Shown here: positions 15,597-23,892 of the stretch, piece after piece
Position numbering within the stretch: the first letter of the stretch is position 1
Layout of the letters: every line of letters begins with the position of its first letter
Virus record (IMG/VR): IMGVR_UViG_3300008448_000164
Span: 1-45,454 of that record
DNA length: 45,454 nt
Strand: one strand, 5' to 3'
Origin: a virus
Notes under the pieces: model-generated
What the model was told of the DNA's origin: nothing
The model's input: only the letters and a program-made list of their open reading frames with translations
Database searches by the model: none
Program-made: the position numbers and the translations under genes

Positions 15597-15607
15597 GCTT
15601 GGTTTTT
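15593..15607 (+). other. Remnant of an AAGCTTGG-type terminator
   Basis: GTAAGCTTGGTTTT is identical to the left arm and loop of the terminator at 2121, but the right arm (CCAAGCTT) is missing and AT-rich sequence follows. It looks like a decayed terminator that now lets transcription pass into the next gene. Confidence 0.5.
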
Positions 15608-15633
15608 AAATTTTAATTTATTATATTAATAAT

Positions 15634-16158
15634 ATGAAAATAGGTTTATGTGGAACAGTAAGTGTTGGTAAAACAACACTTGTTAATGCTCTTAAAGAAT
15701 TAGAGCAATTTAAAAATTATCAAACAGCAACTGAACGTAGTAAATATTTAATGGAACTAGGAATACCATTAAATACAGATTCAACATTACCAGGTCAGTT
15801 TATATTCATGGCTGAACGAGCTAGTGAATTATTACAAGAAAATATTATTACTGATAGAACAGTATATGATGTATGTGCGTTTACATTTAGTGCTAAATCA
15901 ATTGATTTTCCACAAAAAAGAGCATTTGTTGAAGCAGCTGTACCGTTAATTAAAATGTATGATATAATATTTTATGTATCACCTGAAGGAGTTAATATTG
16001 AAGATAATGGTATTAGAACAACAGATCCTGACTATCGTACAAAAATAGATATGGTTATTCAAGCTATGTTAGATGAATATCCACCAAATAAATTAGTTAA
16101 AATATCTGGGTCTACTGAAGAAAGAATACAACAAATTAAAGAAGCACTATCTTTATAA
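15634..16158 (+). CDS. NadR-type P-loop kinase (AAA_28-like)
   Basis: A 174-aa protein with Walker A GTVSVGKTT at residues 7-15. ATERSKYLMELG and the acidic IITDRTVYDVCAF, with IIFYVSPEG later, follow the arrangement of the AAA_28/NadR C-terminal kinase family. In NadR this domain phosphorylates nicotinamide riboside. Other AAA_28 members act on deoxynucleosides or other small molecules. With the NMNAT-like domain at 4733 it could form a short NAD salvage path. The substrate is inferred only. Confidence 0.72.
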   Translation: MKIGLCGTVSVGKTTLVNALKELEQFKNYQTATERSKYLMELGIPLNTDSTLPGQFIFMAERASELLQENIITDRTVYDVCAFTFSAKSIDFPQKRAFVEAAVPLIKMYDIIFYVSPEGVNIEDNGIRTTDPDYRTKIDMVIQAMLDEYPPNKLVKISGSTEERIQQIKEALSL

Positions 16159-16166
16159 TATTTATA
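16158..16166 (+). promoter_or_regulatory. ATATTTATA intergenic motif
   Basis: ATATTTATA beginning on the last base of the preceding stop codon, 14 bases before the ATG at 16181. Confidence 0.5.
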
Positions 16167-16180
16167 CATAAATAACAACC

Positions 16181-16840
16181 ATGGAAAAAATAAATATTCG
16201 CCAGATTATTAAAGAAGAAATAGATATTGCTTTAGATGAAATGGCTCGTGCTAAAGTAATTTATACTGTTAAAGATAAACCATCATTAGAAAAAGTAGTA
16301 GACGCTGCTAAAGGTAATACTAAAATGGCTTTACAATATCTTTTAGATAAAGGCGAAATGGCTATAGCTGATTTAGCTAAAGAATTAAAAAAAGATCCAG
16401 CTGCCTTTAATAATCCAGGTTTTAGAAAATTAATGTCAGATTTATCTGATAAAAATGTAGTATCAGTAAATTCAGTTGGTACTCCATCTGCTCCAAGTGC
16501 TCCTAAAGTAGAAAAACCAGCTCCTAAAGTTGATATGACTGTTGGTGGTGATGATTTTGAAAAAGAAATGCCATCAGATGTTGATGTAATGGCTGGTGAA
16601 AAAGAATTTGGTGATGTTGGAGCTGAAAAATTAGCTGATGAAGAAAAAGCTAAATTTGAAAAATTAAACGCAGCTATTAGAAATAAAGTAGCTAAATTAG
16701 AAAAAATGTCATCTAAAGACAGAGCTAAATCAACAGATCTAGCTGTTGTAAAACAAATTATTAATAAACCTGAGGTTAAAAAATTATTTAGATCTAAAGG
16801 TATAGACGTAATGGACTTAGTAAGTTCAGTTATTGGTTAA
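16181..16840 (+). CDS. Candidate capsid-targeted internal protein
   Basis: A 219-aa protein. The leader MEKINIRQIIKEEIDIALDE has I-K-E at 10-12. Residues 25-95 are helical and look like a small winged-helix or helical bundle (NTKMALQYLLDKGEMAIADLA, PAAFNNPGFRKLMSDLS). A Pro/Ala/Ser linker (PSAPSAPKVEKPAPK) leads to an acidic, helical C-terminus. The linker and leader resemble those of phage core proteins. No enzyme motif is seen. Immediately downstream is a TTG-start gene. Confidence 0.72.
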   Translation: MEKINIRQIIKEEIDIALDEMARAKVIYTVKDKPSLEKVVDAAKGNTKMALQYLLDKGEMAIADLAKELKKDPAAFNNPGFRKLMSDLSDKNVVSVNSVGTPSAPSAPKVEKPAPKVDMTVGGDDFEKEMPSDVDVMAGEKEFGDVGAEKLADEEKAKFEKLNAAIRNKVAKLEKMSSKDRAKSTDLAVVKQIINKPEVKKLFRSKGIDVMDLVSSVIG

Positions 16841-16841
16841 T

Positions 16842-17402
16842 TTGAAAATCAAAATAGAATATATTATCATATCCCTGCTTGTCGTTGCATTAATTTTGCA
16901 ACGACAATGCTCTTCTCCTACTGAGGTGAAAGAAAAAGTAATAGTTAAAACTAAATATGATACTATAAAAAAAGAAACACCAGTATATGTTCCTAAATGG
17001 AGTACACGCACTGAGGTAGATATAGATACTTTCCTTTCTCCTGTAGATAGCTTGGCTATATTAAAGGAATTTTATACATTATATAATTACATAGATACAG
17101 TAGGAACAGATAGTGTTAAAATTGTTATTAATGATTCTATAACAACAAATAAAATAATAGCAAGACAAGTAAATTATAAAGTAATATATCCAACCATCAC
17201 TATAACTAAAGAAAAAATAATAAACGAAACACAGTTTTTTTATGGTTTTGGTTTAGGGGCTGGAAATAGAGGTTTTAATTATGTGGGTCCTGAACTTATG
17301 TTAAAAACAAAAACAAATAAAGCATATGGATTAGGCATCGGTGTCAATAATAACCTATCTCCAGTTGCAAATTTTAGAATTTACTGGAAAATAGGTAAAT
17401 AA
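16842..17402 (+). CDS. Envelope protein with N-terminal TM and beta-strand C-terminus, spanin-like candidate
   Basis: A 186-aa protein from TTG 16842, directly after the previous stop (TTG 16833 is an alternative; no in-frame ATG lies nearby). It has a short basic start, one hydrophobic segment (YIIISLLVVALILQ), a Cys right after it, then a periplasmic stretch of beta and coil (KVIVKTKYDTIKKETPVYVP). The C-terminal 60 residues alternate Gly and hydrophobic residues as in outer-membrane beta strands (FYGFGLGAGNRGFNYVGPEL, AYGLGIGVNNN). The PVYVPKW segment recalls Rz-like proteins of Bacteroidota phages. The Cys context (QRQC) is not a good lipobox. A lysis role is plausible but unproven. Confidence 0.6.
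   Translation: MKIKIEYIIISLLVVALILQRQCSSPTEVKEKVIVKTKYDTIKKETPVYVPKWSTRTEVDIDTFLSPVDSLAILKEFYTLYNYIDTVGTDSVKIVINDSITTNKIIARQVNYKVIYPTITITKEKIINETQFFYGFGLGAGNRGFNYVGPELMLKTKTNKAYGLGIGVNNNLSPVANFRIYWKIGK
16879..16907 (+). repeat. 11-bp stem hairpin within the TM-coding region
   Basis: TTGTCGTTGCA, a 7-base loop, then TGCAACGACAA: 11 perfect pairs, GC-richer than its surroundings, about 37 bases into the TTG-start gene. It codes for the hydrophobic segment. It may slow translation or transcription, or be accidental. Confidence 0.55.
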
Positions 17403-19000
17403 TGAGTCAAGACTTAAGAGAAATAATAAAACAAGAGTACATAAAGTGTGCGCAAGATCCTGCCCACTTCATGCGTAAATACTGTAATATCCAACATCCA
17501 CAACGTGGGCGTATTATTTTTAATTTATATCCATTCCAAGGTAAAGTATTAAATTTATGGAGAGATAATCCATATTCTATAGTATTAAAATCACGTCAAT
17601 TAGGTATTTCTACATTAGCTGCTGGGTATTCTTTATGGTTAATGTTATTCCATAAAGATAAAAACGTACTGTGTTTAGCTACTACACAAGAAACAGCTAA
17701 AAACATGGTTACTAAGGTAAGATTTATGTATGATAACTTACCAAACTGGTTAAAAATAAAAGATGTAGAAAATAATAGATTAAGTTTAAAATTATCTAAC
17801 GGTTCAACTATAAAAGCTAAATCATCTAATAGTGATGCAGCACGTTCAGAAGCAGTATCATTACTTATTATTGATGAAGCAGCGTTTATTGATAACGTAG
17901 CTGAAACATGGGCTTCTGCTCAACAAACCTTAGCTACTGGTGGTGGAGCCATTGTATTATCTACACCTTATGGTACTGGTAACTGGTTTCATAAAATGTG
18001 GGTATCAGCAGAATCATCAACTGATGATGGTACAGGTAAAAAATTCTTACCTATCAAATTACCATGGTATGTTCATCCTGAAAGAGATGAATTATGGAGA
18101 AAACAACAAGATGAATTGTTAGGTGACCCTAGATTAGCAGCGCAAGAATGTGATTGCGATTTCAGTACATCAGGTGATGTGGTATTTTATAATGAGTTTT
18201 TAGATTTTTATGAAAAAACATATATAAAAGAACCAATTGAACGAAGAGGAGTAGATAAAAATCTTTGGATATGGGAACAAGTTGACTATCATCGCCAATA
18301 TATGGTTGTAGCAGACGTTGCTCGAGGTGATGGAAAAGATTATTCAGCGTTTCATGTTATAGATATTGAATCTAATACTCAAGTAGCAGAATATAGAGGT
18401 CAATTATCAACTACAGAATTTGGACATTTATTAGTTGGTATAGCTTCTGAATATAATGAAGCATTATTAGTAGTTGAAAACGCTACTATGGGTTGGGCTA
18501 CTATACAAACAATAATAGAAAGAGGATATAGAAATTTATATCATTCACCTAAAAGTGATAAAGCAGAAGCTTCTACGTATTTTGATAAATACGGAAGTAA
18601 TGATAGTTTAACACCTGGGTTCACTAACTCATTAAAAACTAGACCAATGGTTGTAAACAAGTTTAGAGAGTATATAAGTGAAAAAAGTGTTGTGATACAA
18701 TCTAAACGTTTAATTGAAGAAATGAAAGTATTTATTTGGAAAAACGGTAGAGCTGAAGCACAAGCAGGTTATAATGATGATTTAGTTATGAGTTTTGGTA
18801 TAGGATTATATGTTAGAGACACAGCTCTAAGATTTAGTGATACTGGTACTGAATTATCTAAATCTGTATTAAACAGTTTCACAAAAACCTCATTCAACGC
18901 TGGAGCATATTCAGCAAACAATAATTTTTATTCACCAACAAAAAACTGGGACATGGATGTAAACGGCCAAAAAGAAGACATAAGCTGGTTACTAAGATAA
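17402..19000 (+). CDS. Terminase large subunit, T4 gp17-like
   Basis: A 532-aa DNA-packaging motor ATPase and nuclease that binds the portal and cuts concatemeric DNA. The ATPase site reads VLKSRQLGIST: Walker A of the deviant type, with the lysine before the loop (Lys63) and Ile where T4 has Lys. Walker B is LLIIDEAAF (Asp158, Glu159). STPYGTGN is the coupling motif. The RNase-H-like nuclease has VVADVARGDGKDYSAF (Asp305), LLVVENATMG (Glu359) and GYNDDLVMS (Asp459/460), as in gp17. Its length is close to that of the T4 protein. The ATG overlaps the upstream TAA. The portal follows. Confidence 0.95.
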   Translation: MSQDLREIIKQEYIKCAQDPAHFMRKYCNIQHPQRGRIIFNLYPFQGKVLNLWRDNPYSIVLKSRQLGISTLAAGYSLWLMLFHKDKNVLCLATTQETAKNMVTKVRFMYDNLPNWLKIKDVENNRLSLKLSNGSTIKAKSSNSDAARSEAVSLLIIDEAAFIDNVAETWASAQQTLATGGGAIVLSTPYGTGNWFHKMWVSAESSTDDGTGKKFLPIKLPWYVHPERDELWRKQQDELLGDPRLAAQECDCDFSTSGDVVFYNEFLDFYEKTYIKEPIERRGVDKNLWIWEQVDYHRQYMVVADVARGDGKDYSAFHVIDIESNTQVAEYRGQLSTTEFGHLLVGIASEYNEALLVVENATMGWATIQTIIERGYRNLYHSPKSDKAEASTYFDKYGSNDSLTPGFTNSLKTRPMVVNKFREYISEKSVVIQSKRLIEEMKVFIWKNGRAEAQAGYNDDLVMSFGIGLYVRDTALRFSDTGTELSKSVLNSFTKTSFNAGAYSANNNFYSPTKNWDMDVNGQKEDISWLLR

Positions 19001-19001
19001 C

Positions 19002-19010
19002 ATATTTATA
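19002..19010 (+). promoter_or_regulatory. ATATTTATA intergenic motif
   Basis: ATATTTATA filling nearly the whole 13-base gap before the portal gene; the ATG is 3 bases downstream. Confidence 0.5.
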
Positions 19011-19013
19011 ATT

Positions 19014-20894
19014 ATGGCAGACACTAATATATTCACACGATTAAAACGATTATTCTCAACAGATGTTGTCATCAGAAATGTTGGAGGCAATGAACTTAAA
19101 GTAATAGACGTTAATGCAATTCAACGCTCAGGCGAGATTGAAACTAACTCACTATTAGATAGATTTAATAGAATCTATACTACTAGTCCTACTTCATTAT
19201 ATGGTTATCAACAAAACTTTAACTATCAAACATTACGTACTCAATTATATTCAGAATATGATGTAATGGATGGTGATGCTATTGTAGCTTCTGCTTTAGA
19301 TATTATAGCAGATGAATGTACACTTAAAAATGAACAAGATGAAGTGTTACATATTAAATCAAATGATGAAGATATTCAAAAAATATTATATAATTTATTT
19401 TATGATGTTTTAAATATTGAATTTAATTTATGGTCATGGGCTCGCCAAATGTGTAAATATGGTGACTTTTTCTTAAAATTAGAAATAGCAGATAAATACG
19501 GAGTATATAATGTTATACCTTATACTGCTTATCATATTGAAAGACAAGAAATGTTTGATCGTGAAAATCCATCAGCAGTAAGATTTAGATACGATCCTGA
19601 AGGATTATCAGCTGGTGAATATGGATATTATAATTTACCAGGTTCAAATACAAACAACAGTATATATTTTGATAATTATGAAATGGCTCATTTCCGTTTA
19701 TTATCAGATACTAACTTTTTACCATATGGTAGAAGTTATATTGAGCCAGCTCGTAGATTATTTAAACAATATACATTAATGGAAGATGCGATGTTAGTTC
19801 ATCGTATTGTTCGCGCACCAGAAAAACGTGTTTTCTATATTAATGTAGCAGGTATTAACCCAGCTGAAGTAGAAGGCTTCATGCAAAAAACAGTTAATAC
19901 TATGAAACGTACTCCATATATTGATCCTAAAACGGGTGATTATAATTTGAAGTATAACATGCAAAACATGATGGAAGATTTTTATATTCCAATTCGTGGT
20001 AATGACCAATCAACTAAAATTGATACTACTAAAGGATTAGAATATGATGGTATTAAAGACGTTGAATATTTAAGAGATAAATTATTTGCAGCGTTAAAAG
20101 TACCTAAAGCTTTCATGGGTTATGAAAAAGACTTAACTGGTAAAGCTACATTAGCCGCTGAAGATATTAGATTTGCTCGTACTATAGAACGTATTCAACG
20201 TATATTAGTATCTGAATTATATAAAATAGCATTAATTCATTTATATACTCAAGGTTATACTGAAGAATCATTAGTTAATTTTGAATTATCATTAACTACA
20301 CCATCAATTATATACGATCAAGAACGTGTAGCGTTAATGAAAGAAAAAGTAGAATTAGCAAACACTATTTTAGAGAAAAAGTTATTACCATCAGATTGGG
20401 TTTATGATAATATTTTCCACTTTAGTGATGATCAATATAATGAATATAGAGATTTAATTCGTGAAGATGCTAAACGTGATTTCCGTTTAACACAAATTCA
20501 AGAAGAAGGTAATGATCCATTAGAAACAGGTAAGTCTTATGGTACACCACATGATTTAGCTTATTTATATGGTAATACTAAAAATCATGGAACTGTACCT
20601 GATGGATATGATGAAAAAAGTGTATTAGGTCGTCCAAAAGAAAAAGCAAGTGATATAAATACTCAAGACAATGCGTTTGGTCGTGATAGATTAGGTAAAA
20701 AAGATAATAAAACTGATGATCAAGAATCATTTGGTACACCTAATTATAAAGGAGGTTCACCATTAGCATTAGAAAATAACCGCTATGAGTTTCTAAAAAA
20801 TAAAACAATACTAGAATCTATGAAAAAGAAACTAGTATTTGACAAAGAAAAAACAGCGGGAACATATTTAGATGAAAATCTTATCAAGGATTAA
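19014..20894 (+). CDS. Portal vertex protein, T4 gp20-like
   Basis: A 626-aa portal. It forms the dodecameric ring at one capsid vertex, starts prohead assembly and docks the terminase. Recognisable features are the long mixed core with VMDGDAIVASALDIIADECT (residues ~80-100), the central MAHFRLLSDTNFLPYGRSYI region and KVPKAFMGYEKDLTGKATLA, characteristic of gp20 homologues. The C-terminus is charged and disordered-looking. The length exceeds that of T4 gp20 by roughly a hundred residues, mostly in that tail. Position right after terminase fits the T4 order. Confidence 0.93.
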   Translation: MADTNIFTRLKRLFSTDVVIRNVGGNELKVIDVNAIQRSGEIETNSLLDRFNRIYTTSPTSLYGYQQNFNYQTLRTQLYSEYDVMDGDAIVASALDIIADECTLKNEQDEVLHIKSNDEDIQKILYNLFYDVLNIEFNLWSWARQMCKYGDFFLKLEIADKYGVYNVIPYTAYHIERQEMFDRENPSAVRFRYDPEGLSAGEYGYYNLPGSNTNNSIYFDNYEMAHFRLLSDTNFLPYGRSYIEPARRLFKQYTLMEDAMLVHRIVRAPEKRVFYINVAGINPAEVEGFMQKTVNTMKRTPYIDPKTGDYNLKYNMQNMMEDFYIPIRGNDQSTKIDTTKGLEYDGIKDVEYLRDKLFAALKVPKAFMGYEKDLTGKATLAAEDIRFARTIERIQRILVSELYKIALIHLYTQGYTEESLVNFELSLTTPSIIYDQERVALMKEKVELANTILEKKLLPSDWVYDNIFHFSDDQYNEYRDLIREDAKRDFRLTQIQEEGNDPLETGKSYGTPHDLAYLYGNTKNHGTVPDGYDEKSVLGRPKEKASDINTQDNAFGRDRLGKKDNKTDDQESFGTPNYKGGSPLALENNRYEFLKNKTILESMKKKLVFDKEKTAGTYLDENLIKD

Positions 20895-20904
20895 TATTTT
20901 TAAC

Positions 20905-20913
20905 ATATTTATA
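20905..20913 (+). promoter_or_regulatory. ATATTTATA intergenic motif
   Basis: ATATTTATA, 16 bases before the ATG at 20930, in the short gap after the portal gene. Confidence 0.5.
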
Positions 20914-20929
20914 ATAAAATTTACTCATA

Positions 20930-21784
20930 ATGTTAGTAAAACATAATAAATTTAAAAACTCCGGCTTAATATTTGAACTGTTAGTTAGACAAATCACAGC
21001 AGATACATTATCAGGCAAAGAGTCACCATCAATTGATATTTTAAAAAAATATTTTGTTAAAACAGAATTAAGTAAAGAATATAAATTGTATGATACTGTA
21101 CTAAAACAATCTCAAATTACAGAAGCTAAAGCTAATATTGTTATTGAAGAAGTATTAAAAGCATCTCGTAAATTAAATAGAACTACTTTACGTAAAGAAA
21201 AATACAATTTAATTAGTGAAATTAAATCTCACTATAATTTAGATGAGTTTTTTAAAACTAAACTTCCAAATTATAAATCTCAAGCTGCATTATATACATT
21301 AATTGAAATATATAATAATCAAGAGTTAACAGACCCTAATCAAATTATTTCTAATAAAATGACTTTGTTAGAAAATTTAACTGCTCAACCAGTTAAAGAA
21401 AAAGAAGTTAGAGATAATATTATTGAAGAGTTTAAAAAATATGATAAAGATTTACGTTTATTAACATATCAAGTTTTACTAGAAAAATTTAATGGTAAAT
21501 ATAATTCTTTAAATGATAATCAAAAGGTAATATTAAGAGAGTTCATTAACTTAGTAGATAATACTCCACGTTTAAGAGAATTTTATAATACTAAAATTAA
21601 TGAGATTAAAACTCAATTAACTAAATTAAATAAATCAGTTACTGATAAAGTAACTCAAATTAAATTAAATGAAGTTATATCATTAATTACAGAAATTGAT
21701 AAAACCTCAAAAATATCAAATGATGATTTAGTAAATTTATTACAATACTATTCATTAGTTGATGAATTAAAATTAGTAAAATGA
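20930..21784 (+). CDS. Conserved head-module protein of unknown function
   Basis: A 284-aa, Lys-rich all-helical protein. The N-terminus contains NKFKNSGLIFELLVRQITAD, a signature I associate with a conserved protein found between portal and protease in marine T4-like phages. There are no Cys, no catalytic motif and no membrane segment. The helical-repeat look suggests a scaffold- or core-associated role. Its stop overlaps the next ATG (ATGA at 21781), linking it to the small core protein. Confidence 0.75.
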   Translation: MLVKHNKFKNSGLIFELLVRQITADTLSGKESPSIDILKKYFVKTELSKEYKLYDTVLKQSQITEAKANIVIEEVLKASRKLNRTTLRKEKYNLISEIKSHYNLDEFFKTKLPNYKSQAALYTLIEIYNNQELTDPNQIISNKMTLLENLTAQPVKEKEVRDNIIEEFKKYDKDLRLLTYQVLLEKFNGKYNSLNDNQKVILREFINLVDNTPRLREFYNTKINEIKTQLTKLNKSVTDKVTQIKLNEVISLITEIDKTSKISNDDLVNLLQYYSLVDELKLVK

Positions 21785-22104
21785 CCCCAGATAAATTAAA
21801 AGAATTAGTTAAGAAAACCCTACAAGAAATGTCTATGACTGGTGGTGGTACTGCTGGAGGAGCATTTAGTGCTGGTGTTGGTATGAATTATGCTACACCT
21901 AAAGCATTTAAAAAAGTAAAAAATATAGACGAAACAGCATATGGTACTGGTAATTTAGGTCCTGGTCCAAAAGCTGGAAAAGATGGGGTTAAAGATAATT
22001 ATTATGTGAAAGCATTTGGATTTAAACCTGTTAATCGTAAACAACAAGCAAAATCATCTAAAGCTATAGATTATAAAGATCTATGGGGTAAAACATATAA
22101 ATAA
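21781..22104 (+). CDS. Small prohead core protein sharing a motif with the major capsid protein
   Basis: A 107-aa protein. The leader MTPDKLKELVKKTLQE ends in L-Q-E at 14-16, an ideal prohead-protease site. Directly after it comes MSMTGGGTAGGAFSAGVG, which strongly resembles SQTGAGTAGAAFTAGVG just after the likely cleavage site of the major capsid protein in this window. The rest is basic and Gly/Lys-rich (GPGPKAGKDGV, FKPVNRKQQAKSS). In position it parallels T4 gp67/gp68, between portal and protease. It is likely a processed core or capsid-lining protein. Confidence 0.78.
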   Translation: MTPDKLKELVKKTLQEMSMTGGGTAGGAFSAGVGMNYATPKAFKKVKNIDETAYGTGNLGPGPKAGKDGVKDNYYVKAFGFKPVNRKQQAKSSKAIDYKDLWGKTYK

Positions 22105-22113
22105 TATTTATTA
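22104..22113 (+). promoter_or_regulatory. ATATTTATTA intergenic motif
   Basis: ATATTTATTA starting on the last base of the preceding stop, 14 bases before the ATG at 22128. Confidence 0.5.
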
Positions 22114-22127
22114 TAAACAATATTAAC

Positions 22128-23186
22128 ATGAGAAATACACTTCAAGAACAATACAATTTAATTAAAGAAGGTAAAGGAGCTAAAGATGTGTTTTTAAAAC
22201 ACGCTAAATCTTTATTTCCAAATTTAATACCTAACCATTATGAATTTAGTTCAGCATCAAAAATACTTCTTCAACGTGGTATTATATCTGAAAACATGAT
22301 TCTAAATGAAAATTTATGGGGCGTAACTACAGGTAATAACAAACAACCTGATTGGTTTAAATTATTTGAAGAATATACCGCTTCATCTGAAGAAAAAGAA
22401 ACTAAAGCTGATGCTTCTAAACCATCTAAAGAAGTAGATGAGTATAAAGAAAAATCAAATAGCAAACAATACGAAGCAAAAACTGGTGATGATGTTATTT
22501 TTGATCAATACTTAAATGGTATCCAGATTGAAGCATGCAAATCAGAAAACAACGGCAAAACTGTTGATGAATTAAAGAAAATTGTATTAAAAAATCTTAA
22601 AAAAGATAACTTATATTATACTAAAAACGCTGCTTTCGGTGTTGAAGGTATTGGCTATACAGAAGACGTTCCTGGTTTAGGTGCTACTAAAGAAGTAAAA
22701 GGTAAATATGCTTCATCAGGTATGGAACCAGTTAAATTAAAAGAAAATATGAATACTAAAGAATCTCAATTACGCTCAGCAATTCGTCAATTAATTAAAG
22801 AAGAACTTAACTTAAAAGAAATCGATCAAATCGGTGAAGAAGCTTCAAAAGGAGCTAAAGTTAAGAAAATTAACGACGAAATCAATAAACGTAAGAAAAA
22901 AATTAAAGCTTTAGAAACGTTAAAAGAATTAGAAGATGATTCAATCAATCCTAAAAAATTAAAAGAATTATATTCTGAAATTAAAAAACTTGAAGCAGCT
23001 AAAAACAAACTTGAGAAAAAAGGTAAGAAAAAAGAGCAGATTGTAGATGAAGTTACTATTGTAGATAAAACTACTACAAGTGATGAAGTAGCTGATATAG
23101 TAAAACAAGAAAAAACTACACCGGCTGCTGTAAAACAAGCAATTAGTACTGCTAAAACTTCAGGCAAACCAGTAAATGTAGCTTAA
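22128..23186 (+). CDS. Prohead core protein candidate
   Basis: A 352-aa protein between the 107-aa core protein and the protease. The leader MRNTLQEQYNLIKEGKGAKD has L-Q-E and I-K-E sites. A folded-looking first third (VFLKHAKSLFPNLIPNHYEF) leads to an acidic linker. A second leader-like helix, SQLRSAIRQLIKEELNLKEI (about 204-223), is embedded in the middle with another I-K-E site. The C-terminal third is long Lys/Glu coiled coil ending in a Val/Thr/Ala tail. This layout fits a scaffold-core protein cut at several sites. The T4 equivalents by position are gp67/gp68. Confidence 0.75.
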   Translation: MRNTLQEQYNLIKEGKGAKDVFLKHAKSLFPNLIPNHYEFSSASKILLQRGIISENMILNENLWGVTTGNNKQPDWFKLFEEYTASSEEKETKADASKPSKEVDEYKEKSNSKQYEAKTGDDVIFDQYLNGIQIEACKSENNGKTVDELKKIVLKNLKKDNLYYTKNAAFGVEGIGYTEDVPGLGATKEVKGKYASSGMEPVKLKENMNTKESQLRSAIRQLIKEELNLKEIDQIGEEASKGAKVKKINDEINKRKKKIKALETLKELEDDSINPKKLKELYSEIKKLEAAKNKLEKKGKKKEQIVDEVTIVDKTTTSDEVADIVKQEKTTPAAVKQAISTAKTSGKPVNVA

Positions 23187-23187
23187 A

Positions 23188-23802
23188 ATGAGACAACCGT
23201 TAATAGAAACAATACCATTTATAATATCTCGCCAACAATTAATGGAAGGCGTACGAACAGCAGCTGGTAATCCAATTGTTGAAGGCGTATTAGCTACAGC
23301 TGAGGTAAAAAATGGTAATGGTCGCTACTATAAAAAAGATCTTTGGGAACGTGAAATAGACAAATATATGTCTTGCGTTAGAGAAAATAGAGCGTTAGGT
23401 GAATTAGATCACCCTGAATCTTCTATTATTAACTTAAAAAATGTATCTCATAATATAATAGATATTTGGTGGAATGGAGATAAAGTAATGGGTAAACTAG
23501 AAATATTACCTACTCCATCTGGAAATATTGTTAAAGCACTTATTGAAAATAACATTACTATAGGTGTATCTTCACGTGGTATGGGTAGCTTAAAACCACT
23601 TGGTGAAACAATGGAAGTACAAGATGATTTTGAACTATTATGTTGGGACTTTGTATCAACACCTTCAAATCCAGGATCATGGATGCAAGTAACTAAAAGT
23701 GGTTTAAATGAAGGTTTAACTCACAATACTAACCCGTATGCTAAAGTAAATTCAGTAATAACAGAAATACTTTGTGCTAATGGAACTTGTCCAATATTTT
23801 AA
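23188..23802 (+). CDS. Prohead core serine protease, T4 gp21-like
   Basis: A 204-aa protease that digests the scaffold and trims capsid and internal proteins after [L/I]-x-E. NGNGRYYKKDLWEREIDKY and GELDHPESS (His75) are followed by IGVSSRGMGSL (Ser128 and Ser129), the His and Ser sites of the gp21 family. Its own N-terminus contains L-I-E and QQLMEGV, possible self-cleavage points. It starts one base after the previous stop and precedes the scaffold and capsid genes, the T4 order. Confidence 0.92.
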   Translation: MRQPLIETIPFIISRQQLMEGVRTAAGNPIVEGVLATAEVKNGNGRYYKKDLWEREIDKYMSCVRENRALGELDHPESSIINLKNVSHNIIDIWWNGDKVMGKLEILPTPSGNIVKALIENNITIGVSSRGMGSLKPLGETMEVQDDFELLCWDFVSTPSNPGSWMQVTKSGLNEGLTHNTNPYAKVNSVITEILCANGTCPIF

Positions 23803-23817
23803 TTAATTTCTATAAAA

Positions 23818-23827
23818 ATATTTATAA
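23818..23827 (+). promoter_or_regulatory. ATATTTATAA intergenic motif
   Basis: ATATTTATAA immediately before the terminator that follows the protease gene; not next to a start codon. Confidence 0.4.
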
Positions 23828-23831
23828 ATAG

Positions 23832-23862
23832 ACCCTCCCTTAAAAAGGAGGGTTTCTTTTTT
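23832..23862 (+). terminator. Rho-independent terminator after the protease gene
   Basis: Stem ACCCTCC (23832-23838) and GGAGGGT (23847-23853) around a CTTAAAAA loop, then TTCTTTTTT. It isolates the protease operon from the scaffold/capsid operon. Confidence 0.88.
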
Positions 23863-23892
23863 GCAACTCTTCGCATTTTGAACTCTCCATAT

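Noticed and set aside
17940-18122. 60-aa frame inside the terminase gene
   Set aside because: It is an alternative frame wholly within a well-supported gene and has no distinct features.
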